Part shown: positions 20,284 through 29,100 of the stretch, one piece after another
How positions within the stretch are numbered: the stretch's first letter is position 1
Layout: every line of letters starts with the position of its first letter
Source: Clostridiales bacterium
GTDB lineage: Bacteria > Bacillota > Clostridia > Caldicoprobacterales > Xylanivirgaceae
NCBI GenBank assembly: GCA_012799205.1
Contig: JAAZLT010000005.1
Span: 1 to 43,243, forward strand
Length of the DNA: 43,243 nt
Direction of reading: 5' to 3'
Position numbers and translations under genes: made by a program
Notes under the pieces: model-generated
Told to the model about the DNA's origin: nothing
The model's input: only the letters and a program-made list of their open reading frames with translations
Database searches by the model: none

Positions 20284-20682
20284 ATGATTCTACGTGTGCT
20301 AATGGTAGATAATAGCTATCAAGCACGTCGCGATGTAGACAATAAAGTAAATTGGGTAGAAAACGACTTCGAGCTGGTGGGTGAGGCTAATAATGGTGAA
20401 GAAGCCCTTGCACTAATGCCACATGTATCGCCACATGTCATATTCACCGAAATTCGCATGCCCGTTATGGATGGTATCACGTTTATAGAGACCGCCAAAA
20501 AACGCTGGCCCGATGTTAAATATGTGATTGTAAGCAATTATGACAACTTTGACTACCTACGCCAAGCAATGAAAGTAGGCGCCTATGATTACATACTAAA
20601 ACCTGTCAGAGTTGATGAAATAAACCAAGTGCTCAGAAGAGCCAAGCTGGAAATTGAAACTGGCATTCGAAGATTCTTTTGA
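20284..20682 (+). CDS. Stand-alone response-regulator receiver domain (YesN-like), atypical phospho-site
   Basis: LMVDNSYQARRDVDNKVNWVENDFELVGEANNGEEAL...VIFTEIRMPVMDG...VIVSNYDNFDY...YILKPV; no output domain; GGAGAGG SD favours the ATG at 20284 (or 20278) over TTG 20257. Confidence 0.9.
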   Translation: MILRVLMVDNSYQARRDVDNKVNWVENDFELVGEANNGEEALALMPHVSPHVIFTEIRMPVMDGITFIETAKKRWPDVKYVIVSNYDNFDYLRQAMKVGAYDYILKPVRVDEINQVLRRAKLEIETGIRRFF

Positions 20683-20687
20683 GAAAA

Positions 20688-20720
20688 ACGCTTTAGACCT
20701 AAGTCTAAAGCGTCTTTTTT
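20688..20720. terminator. Bidirectional Rho-independent terminator between receiver gene and cdaR
   Basis: ACGCTTTAGAC-CTAA-GTCTAAAGCGT with T tract on + and T run on -. Confidence 0.92.
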
Positions 20721-20723
20721 TAT

Positions 20724-21935
20724 TTAGTCTATATCTGCTACTATCTCTTTTGGATCTATAGATATAATCTCAACACCTACAGGTGCATCTACCTTTATTG
20801 AGATCTTCTTCTCACCTCTAGATGCCTTCTCTAAATCTACATATGCCCTTATGTCCTCATCTTCTAGTTTATCTATCAATGGCTTATGTCCTTTTACAAC
20901 TATAGTAGCTTTCTCCCCAGAGAGATTGGCTGTTCTATTTGTATTTAAATTTTCCACATCTATCTCTATAGAAAATTCTCTTTCTATCTCTATTTTTTTA
21001 ATCCTCACAACTACACTGACCTCAGATGGCTGGGCCGGGTCTAGATATATATCATCGTACTTTTGCAATTTCACTGTGTGCTTTATATCCGCCTTGGCAT
21101 CATTTATATCAATGAGCTCTGTACCAATAGATTTCATATCATTTAATAGCTTTTCACTACCACTAACCGTAATAGATTTAGGTTGTATCTCTATATCGTC
21201 TATTTCATACCCCTCAGCAGGCTTACCTGATATAGAGGCTTCTATGGTAAGATCCTTCTTAGGATATATAGGTATCATCACTATAGAAAAATCTTGATCC
21301 ATAGTAATAAACTTTGAATCTATATGTTGCCCATTCTCATCTAAAAGCTCTATAGAAAGTGATTGTTCTATAGGGGATTTGCTTTGTTTTAGATCCAGCG
21401 ATACCCTTCCTCTTACTATCTTATCCACTAGAGATTGTGGGCCAGATAAGAATACCTTATCGGGTTTTAGGGTATATGGCTGCATCTGATAGTTTGTAGC
21501 CTCTCGCCCCCTTATATCTACTTCAACGGGCACCTGTTTCGATGTCCTCTTATCTATTAAGATGGTCTTTTCGGGCCGCTTTTCAAGCCGTATGCCCATG
21601 GGAATTCCCTCTATATCTATTTCTATCTTTTGCTCCCCTGCCTTTTCCACATCTGCTAGATCTATATAGCCTTTTATTTTGCTCTCGTCTATTCTATATA
21701 AATCCCTTGCTCTGCCTCTAAGTCTCACTGTTATAGGATCTTCTATATCCCGAACTAGGCTCAGTTCCTTAGAGTCTAGATGGGATTCATTTCTTACACT
21801 GACGGGGATGTTGCCATAGCTTTTTGGCACCTCCGGGTTTTCCTCGCCAATGGCTATAAACCAGAGAATAATTGCAAATACAATGGATATTATTTTAGCT
21901 GGCCAGTTTCTGTGTCTATCCATATCCCTACTCAC
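20724..21935 (-). CDS. cdaR: YbbR-domain protein, CdaR-like regulator of diadenylate cyclase
   Basis: N-terminal TM, repeated YbbR domains, overlaps cdaA. Confidence 0.88.
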   Translation of the reverse strand: MSRDMDRHRNWPAKIISIVFAIILWFIAIGEENPEVPKSYGNIPVSVRNESHLDSKELSLVRDIEDPITVRLRGRARDLYRIDESKIKGYIDLADVEKAGEQKIEIDIEGIPMGIRLEKRPEKTILIDKRTSKQVPVEVDIRGREATNYQMQPYTLKPDKVFLSGPQSLVDKIVRGRVSLDLKQSKSPIEQSLSIELLDENGQHIDSKFITMDQDFSIVMIPIYPKKDLTIEASISGKPAEGYEIDDIEIQPKSITVSGSEKLLNDMKSIGTELIDINDAKADIKHTVKLQKYDDIYLDPAQPSEVSVVVRIKKIEIEREFSIEIDVENLNTNRTANLSGEKATIVVKGHKPLIDKLEDEDIRAYVDLEKASRGEKKISIKVDAPVGVEIISIDPKEIVADID

Positions 21936-22782
21936 CTTTCATCCTCCACTTTTTAAAATCAAATGCTCTATGTTCCCCTTCTTGACCATATATCTCCTGC
22001 AAGATATCTTTTAATATCTTATGATCTAAATACCTAGTGAGCTTGCCATTATCTGCCATAGATATTATACCAGTCTCTTCTGATACGATTATGGCAACTG
22101 CATCTGATTGCTCTGATATTCCAATGGCAGCTCTATGGCGCGTGCCTAGCTGCTTGTCCAGATCTGGCGTGTTTGAAAGTGGAAGGAAACACCCAGCTGC
22201 AATTATTCTATCTTCCCTTATCACAGCTGCCCCATCATGTAATGGAGTATTTATTACAAATATATTTTCTATAAGCTGCTGAGATAGTCGTCCATCTATT
22301 GTAATACCAGTCTCTATAACATCATTTAACCCTGTCTTTTTCTCTATTACTATAAGTGCACCTATTTTATCCTCTGACATGCTCTTAATAGCTTTTATAA
22401 GCTCCTCTACTACAAAGGATGAATCTCTCTCGTCTTGAATTAAATTGGTTGCCCTATCAAATATATTGCCCCTACCTATTTGCTCTAGGGCACGCCTAAG
22501 CTCTGGTTGAAACACTACCAACAGAGCTATAACCCCAACGGTGACCGTATTTCTAAGTATCCAATAAACAGTATTAAGGCTTAAAACACCACTTAGCCAT
22601 GTTATAAATAATAATATAGTGAGGCCCTTTAATACCTGCTCTGCCTGTGTTCTTTGTATTAAGAGTATAAGGCGGTATAATACATAGGCCACCAGAAGTA
22701 TATCTATTATATGACGTATGACGTATGGAAATTGTATATACGGTTCCATGAAATATATTATGTCGTATAGCCTTGTGAGCAT
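21928..22782 (-). CDS. cdaA: Diadenylate cyclase CdaA (c-di-AMP synthase)
   Basis: Three TMs; DGAAVIREDRIIAAGCFLPLS and GTRHRAAIGISEQSDAVAIIVSEETG DAC motifs. Confidence 0.96.
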   Translation of the reverse strand: MLTRLYDIIYFMEPYIQFPYVIRHIIDILLVAYVLYRLILLIQRTQAEQVLKGLTILLFITWLSGVLSLNTVYWILRNTVTVGVIALLVVFQPELRRALEQIGRGNIFDRATNLIQDERDSSFVVEELIKAIKSMSEDKIGALIVIEKKTGLNDVIETGITIDGRLSQQLIENIFVINTPLHDGAAVIREDRIIAAGCFLPLSNTPDLDKQLGTRHRAAIGISEQSDAVAIIVSEETGIISMADNGKLTRYLDHKILKDILQEIYGQEGEHRAFDFKKWRMKGE

Positions 22783-22827
22783 ATCCTACCCCCTTAATTG
22801 ACTCTTAGAGCACTTGACTCTATTTAT

Positions 22828-22856
22828 ATTATACACTATAAATATCATATAGTGAA
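22828..22856 (-). promoter_or_regulatory. sigma-A-type promoter for cdaA-cdaR with embedded dyad
   Basis: Minus strand TTCACT-N17-TATAAT; CACTATA-TGATATT-TATAGTG dyad at 22834-22854. Confidence 0.6.
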
Positions 22857-23843
22857 CTAATTTACTAGTTTGATTTTATAGCCGCAATTATTACATTTTG
22901 AATCCTTTATGCCAATTATAGACACCCTATATCCCCGTCTAATAAGCAGGTGCCCACATCCGGGGCAATAGGTATTATTGTCTACCCCCAACATATTTCC
23001 AATATATACATAGGCTAGGTGCCTTTTTGCTATTTTGGCTAGGTCTAACATGGTCTTTTCAGAAGTAGCAGGTCTATCCATTAAATAATTTGGATAATAT
23101 TTGGATAGATGAAGGGGTATATGGCTATCTATATGAGATATCCATTTTGAAAGCTTATCTATCTCTTCAGTCCCATCATTTAACCCATTTATCACAAGTG
23201 TAGTTAGCTCAACATGGCAGGTGCTGGCAGCTATCTTTATAGTATTTTTTACAGGTTCAAGTGAGCCTTTACATACTCTATTATAAAAGCCCTCTGTAAA
23301 TGCCTTCAAATCTATATTCATAGCATCTATTAGAGGCAATAGTTTTTTCAGGGGCTCTTTATTTATGAAACCATTTGTCACAAGTACATTTTTAAGCCCC
23401 CTCTTCCTAGCTAGCTTGGCTATATCATATACATATTCAAAACCAATTAAGGGTTCGTTGTATGTATATGCAATGGCAAAACTTGAAAGCTCTAGGGCCT
23501 TATCTACCACTTTTCTAGGGTCGATCTTTTCTGTGACTCTGTCTCGTTGCGAGATCCGCCAGTTCTGGCAAAACTTACACTGCAAATTGCACCCTAGTCC
23601 ACCTATAGATAGTATATCATAGCCGGGATAAAAGTGATATAAGGGTTTCTTCTCTATGGGGTCTATGGCCATAGAGGATATACTTCCATAATTTAATGCA
23701 TAGAGATTCCCACCTTCGTTCTTCTTTTGTCTACATATACCCATCTTTTGATTGGCTATAGAGCATCTATGGGGACAGAGTTCACATATTACGGCCCCAT
23801 TCTCTCTGGAAAAGAATCTAGCCTTTATCATATATCTCACCAC
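22857..23843 (-). CDS. AmmeMemoRadiSam system radical SAM enzyme
   Basis: CELCPHRCSIANQKMGICRQ, radical SAM CX3CX2C GLGCNLQCKFCQNWRIS, C-terminal zinc-ribbon-like CPGCGH...CNNCGY. Confidence 0.92.
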   Translation of the reverse strand: MVRYMIKARFFSRENGAVICELCPHRCSIANQKMGICRQKKNEGGNLYALNYGSISSMAIDPIEKKPLYHFYPGYDILSIGGLGCNLQCKFCQNWRISQRDRVTEKIDPRKVVDKALELSSFAIAYTYNEPLIGFEYVYDIAKLARKRGLKNVLVTNGFINKEPLKKLLPLIDAMNIDLKAFTEGFYNRVCKGSLEPVKNTIKIAASTCHVELTTLVINGLNDGTEEIDKLSKWISHIDSHIPLHLSKYYPNYLMDRPATSEKTMLDLAKIAKRHLAYVYIGNMLGVDNNTYCPGCGHLLIRRGYRVSIIGIKDSKCNNCGYKIKLVN

Positions 23844-25184
23844 CTATTTGTATCTTATGACTTTAAAGCGCTCCATCTTATATCTCTCATTGGGCCTAAT
23901 ACCAGCCTTTTGAAGTGCTATACTGACCTGCTCCTCAGGGGAGTCTATGCCTTCAATATTTGGAAGTAGTAGTCCCCTTTTTAAGCCCTTTTTAACTATT
24001 ACACCATATTTTTTTACATTCAAATCCTCTATTGAATCTATGGGCTCAGGATTTTCAAGCACATCTACAGAATATACTATATCAGATAGCTCCCCTCGCC
24101 TTACAGGCGTAAATCTTGGATCTTCAGTGCCGGCACTTATGGCATTATCTATTAGCTCTTTTGCTATATTCTCTTTGGTAGGCCCAATTGTACCTATGCA
24201 GCCCCTTAGATTTCCATGTATATTTAGGGTTACAAATACCCCTGCCCTATTTTCTATCATCTGCCTTGGCAAGTCCTCTGTAGGCTCTATAATCTCTCCG
24301 GTATTTATATATGTCTCCAAAGCCCTTCTAGCAAGGGATACATAGGGGCCCTCCCCATTAGCTTTTGGGAGAATAGATGCTACGCTATACCCTACACCAA
24401 AGGGCCCCTCATAAGAGAGTAGCCTTGGATTTATATCTTGTCCATAAAGTGCACCAAAACCCATAATGATGGGGCGAAGTCCACATTCTCCGCCATCTCT
24501 AATAAGTCCCCTATCCAGATTCATAAGCCCTTTTACAGAGCCTTCCTTTATATTATCTGTTATGGCCTTATCCAGTTTAGGACCCGCCGGATTAAATCCA
24601 TATGGCCCATCCTCTGCCAGTCTATGGGATAGATCCGCACTGGAGATAATCACCGTATCTGTACCTAAGTTCTCTATGGCCTCTGCTATGGATGTGCCAA
24701 ATCTATGGATCTGACTATATTCTAAAAATGAGACAGTTATATGAACTAACTTAAATTCTCTATAGTTTTCGAGTACAAAATGCAAAGGCACCAATGCACC
24801 CCAATCTAGATCAGTTGATACGCCATATGTCTTTGCGCTTTTGACATCTAGGCCAATACATGGTATGTCCATGTTTCTCGCTGATTGCATAATTTCTATA
24901 CCTAGATCTATGTCATTTTCAAACTTGTACTTCAGCCTAGGTCTTCCGAATCTACCCATATCTCCACTTAATATGTTATCCATCATAATCACAATTGTAT
25001 CCTCAAACATAGGTCCATGAGGCGTTATAAGGACTATGGTAGAGGGTGCCAACTTTGCTATCTCCTTTGAACATTCCATAAGGGCGTCTATAGTCGACTG
25101 AGCCTTTTTTTCTTCACCACGCCCGATCTTGGGCATTATAATAGGTGGATGAGGCATTATATATAGTCCCTTGACATTTTTCAT
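23844..25184 (-). CDS. Fused Memo/LigB-like (AmmeMemoRadiSam B) and AMMECR1 (AmmeMemoRadiSam A) protein
   Basis: N-terminal PHPPIIMPKIGRGEEKK...ITPHGPMFED (LigB/Memo-like); C-terminal LRGCIGTIGP and DPRFTPVRRGEL (AMMECR1). Confidence 0.9.
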   Translation of the reverse strand: MKNVKGLYIMPHPPIIMPKIGRGEEKKAQSTIDALMECSKEIAKLAPSTIVLITPHGPMFEDTIVIMMDNILSGDMGRFGRPRLKYKFENDIDLGIEIMQSARNMDIPCIGLDVKSAKTYGVSTDLDWGALVPLHFVLENYREFKLVHITVSFLEYSQIHRFGTSIAEAIENLGTDTVIISSADLSHRLAEDGPYGFNPAGPKLDKAITDNIKEGSVKGLMNLDRGLIRDGGECGLRPIIMGFGALYGQDINPRLLSYEGPFGVGYSVASILPKANGEGPYVSLARRALETYINTGEIIEPTEDLPRQMIENRAGVFVTLNIHGNLRGCIGTIGPTKENIAKELIDNAISAGTEDPRFTPVRRGELSDIVYSVDVLENPEPIDSIEDLNVKKYGVIVKKGLKRGLLLPNIEGIDSPEEQVSIALQKAGIRPNERYKMERFKVIRYK

Positions 25185-25272
25185 GCTTATCGCTCCTTTA
25201 ATATTTCTTGTTTTAGTGCGATCTTCTCCTATTGAGTGAATTCTATTAGCCTATTATATTAATATTTTACCT

Positions 25273-25300
25273 ACTATAAGTTTAGCACAAGTATAGCCAA
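25273..25300 (-). promoter_or_regulatory. Candidate sigma-A promoter for the AmmeMemoRadiSam pair
   Basis: TTGGCT-N16-TATAGT on the minus strand. Confidence 0.45.
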
Positions 25301-25311
25301 AAGTGCAAAGA

Positions 25312-26034
25312 TTATGGCTCTGAGAAGTAATCGACTATCCCACAGTATATGGCATAGGCTACATCATCTAGATATCTATCTGTCTTAAGTAGTTTTTCTT
25401 CATCTGGATTTGAAAGAAAACCACATTCTACTAAGACACTTGGAGCAGAACTGGCCTTTAATATGAGAATGTTGTCTACAGATTTTATCTGCCTATTATT
25501 ACCCCTATTTAATATATCAATGAGTTTCAGCTGGATACATTGGGCTAGATTTTTACCTTCGCCACTGCCATCCATATAAAAGACTTGAGCGCCATAGTAT
25601 TGAGATTGGTTAAAATAGTTTAAATGTATGCTTACGACTATATCAGGATTACTGTTTTTTATTATCTCTACTCGTCTTTGCATATCCTGTCGTTTTAAAT
25701 TTCCCACGCCCTTACCAAGCCTTGTATCATATAACCCCTCGTCGCTTGTACGAGTCATAATAACTGTACTTCCCTCTCTTGCAAGTGTCTCCTTTAGTTT
25801 ATATGCTATTTTAAGATTTATCTTATCCTCTCGAGTGCCAGATGGACTTACTGCACCAGGATCTATACCACCATGACCTGCATCTATTACAATTGTCTTA
25901 CTGCCTAATGGTAGATTAAATGTCTGTATAGATCTAATCTTTCGTATCTTCAAAATGTATGTCCCTGCAATTAGAATACCAACTATTAACCATAGGATAA
26001 AGAGCGTACGCCTTTTTATAAATATTACCCTCAT
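25312..26034 (-). CDS. cwlD: N-acetylmuramoyl-L-alanine amidase, CwlD-like
   Basis: N-terminal TM; IVIDAGHGGIDPGAV, SIHLNYF, LVECGFLSNPDEE amidase_3 motifs. Confidence 0.85.
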   Translation of the reverse strand: MRVIFIKRRTLFILWLIVGILIAGTYILKIRKIRSIQTFNLPLGSKTIVIDAGHGGIDPGAVSPSGTREDKINLKIAYKLKETLAREGSTVIMTRTSDEGLYDTRLGKGVGNLKRQDMQRRVEIIKNSNPDIVVSIHLNYFNQSQYYGAQVFYMDGSGEGKNLAQCIQLKLIDILNRGNNRQIKSVDNILILKASSAPSVLVECGFLSNPDEEKLLKTDRYLDDVAYAIYCGIVDYFSEP

Positions 26035-26040
26035 ATTTAA

Positions 26041-26085
26041 ACCCCCGGATAAGAATTTTCTATTTATACATATTCCACCGGGGGC
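26041..26085 (-). repeat. All-GC inverted repeat between the glucan synthase gene and cwlD
   Basis: CCCCCGG (26042-26048) pairs with CCGGGGG (26078-26084), 29-nt loop; the 3' arm lies at the expected cwlD SD position. Confidence 0.6.
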
Positions 26086-26100
26086 TTGACCTATGATTTT

Positions 26101-29100
26101 TTATAGATTTATTTCTATCTGATGATGACCTCCATCATCCTTTAGATGGATAATATTATCCCCTTGTCCATCCCTGCCGTTTCGCACACGTATGCTATAG
26201 AGGGTGTTTATATATCTATAGCGAATTGTAAACTCGCTCCATTCAGTGGGTATACAGGGATCTATAGTTAGTACATCCCCTTTCTTTTTTAACCCTAAGA
26301 GCGATTCTATTGCAATCCTATACATCCAGCTAGCAGCTCCAGTATACCAGGTCCATCCACCTCTTCCTTCGTAGGGTGGGGCAGAGTACACATCTGCAGC
26401 CATCACATAGGGCTCAACTCTATATCTAAAGGCCTCTGTCGGGGTCTTTGAGTGGTTTATAGGATTTATCATGTTATAAAGCTCCATTGCAATATTACCA
26501 TCTTTAAGCATTGCATAGGCAAGTATGACCCAAGTAGCCGCGTGGGTATATTGCCCTCCATTCTCTCTCACTCCAGGCACATAACCCTTTATATAACCAG
26601 GGTCTAGTTCTGTACCAAAAAACGGTGGCCAGAGAAGTTTTATAATGCCTGTCTCCCTATCTATTAGATGATTTTCTAAAGAGCGCATAGCCTCCTTGAC
26701 CCGCTCACTGCGCCCGCCCTTTGATATTATACTCCATGATTGGCTTATGGAATCTATCTGGCATTCGTCATTATATTCAGATCCAAGTGGTGTTCCATCG
26801 TCAAAATATGCCCTTCTATACCAACCACCATCCCAGCCATGATCCTCTATAGACTTAAGGAGTTTATCCGCTATAGCACTTAGGGCCTTAGCTCTATCCA
26901 TATCCCCTTTCATCTCGCATATAGGAATAAAGTCATTTAACACCCTATACATAAACCAGCCTAGCCATATACTCTCTCCTTGGCCTTCTCTGCCTATTCT
27001 ATCCATGCCGTCATTCCAATCTCCACCGCCTATTAGCGGCAGCCCATGAACTCCAAATTTAGAGGCCCTCTCAATTGCTCTAATGCAATGATCATATAGA
27101 CTCTCCTTATCTTTTGACACTCTTGGTGAGTTATACCTATCCTTTTCATCTGGGCTAAGCTCTATATCCTCAAGATAGCTAAGCCCCTCATCTAATATGC
27201 TCTCATCACCTGTCACATTAATATAATCAGCTGTTAGGAAAGGTAAGAACAATAGATCATCAGTAATCCGGGTCCTCACACCCCTATTTGGCGGATGCCA
27301 CCAATGCTGTACATCGCCCTCTTTAAACTGATGCTCAGCATGAAGTAGAATCTGCCTTCTGGCAATCTTGGGATGGCTATGCATAACCGCTAATACATCC
27401 TGTAGCTGATCTCTATAGCCATATGCGCCTCCAGCCTGATAAAATGCAGTTCTTGCCCAAAGTCTGCTGCTTATGGTCTGGTAGAGTAGCCATCTATTTA
27501 TAAGGATATTAAATGATTGATCTGGAGTGTTGACCTGCACAGTCTCCAAGGTCTTATCCCAAAATTGTTTTACTTTTTCTAATTCTGTAGATACATTCTC
27601 AAACCTTCTATACTTTGCTGTAAGAGATTCTATATCTCTCATATCTTGGCTTTGCCCCAGTATTAAGGCAATATTTTCTTTTGAATCGCCTGGTATGGTG
27701 ACCTTTATATGGATAGCACCGCATGGATCGAAGCCTGCGCCGGCCGTGTTACTAAGCCTTATCCTCTCAAGCGCTGCAGGTTTTTTATAGTTCCCACCTC
27801 TGCCTATAAACTCTCCCCTATCTGAAGTAAAGGACATTATAGGTTTATTGGAAAACATAAATGCCTGCTCATCTATGAACTCTTCATTATGTGGATTGGA
27901 TGTCAAAAGAACATCTAGATCTCTATCATATTTAGATTTTATAAACTCTGTTCCGGCGGTTCTATCCACCCCTAATGCCCATTTGCAATAGTAGTATATA
28001 CTTATATCCCTTGGTTGAGAGCTTGGATTGTGGATTGTCATCATATTTATCTTTACCGGATTTTCTCTTGGCACATATACAGTCTGAGTGCAATACATTC
28101 CATGGCTATTATGCTCAAATGTAGTATATCCCTGACCGTGCCTAATTACATACTCTCCATCCCCCCTAATCGGAGAAGGTGTAACTGTCCAGGCATGGCC
28201 TGTCTTATCATCTCTTATATATATGGCCTCTCCTGGCGGATCTACCACGGGATCATTTGACCATGTAGTTAGCTTGTTCTCCCTACTATTTTTATTCCAT
28301 GTATATACAGTGCCTAGCTCCGTTATAAGGGTTCCAAAGCTTTCATTGGCAATTACATTGCTCCAAGGAGCAGGCGTGAACATTCCTTCAGTCAATTGCA
28401 TTATATATTCTCTGCCATTTTGCCAAAATCCGCCCAGTCCATTATAAAACATTAGCTCATCTTTAGGAAATTTAGGAGGATGTACATTTACATATTTATA
28501 TGACGAAATTCTATCCACAGACTTTGGAAGTATATAGGGCCGCCTTCTGTATAGCTGCATTTCTAAGTTTCCATCATCTCCTCTTAGAACCAGGGCACTG
28601 GCAGATATTATGGCCTTTATCTCATCCTTTTCCATCTGATCTGCCTGCCTCAAATATATACCTCCCGGGCAATCCTTAAGATCTCTACAATGCCCTATAG
28701 AGATAATCTCCTCTAGCCGTTCTGTAATAGGCTGTTCATAGCTGCTGCCATATTCATTTAACACTACAATATCTACCTTAAGTCCCTTGGTATGCCAATA
28801 TTCATGAGCAGATAATATTTTATTTACTAGAGATATATGTGCCATAGATTTAATCGCAATTACTACTATTGGTAGTTCTCCTGAAATCCCATGAGCCCAT
28901 AGGGCAGTCCTTCCCCTATTGTTTTTTACTATTATATCACCCTGTCCTGCCTTATTAGGGGAGTGGTAGAGTATGTGAGATGCCAGCTCCTGATAAAAAT
29001 TAGCATCCTCTAGGGAAATACCTAGGTATTTAAGTTCTACTTGATTTCTGGTCCAAGCAAGTTCAAATGCAGACTCTATTGAGCCCTGGCTGCTGTTTTC

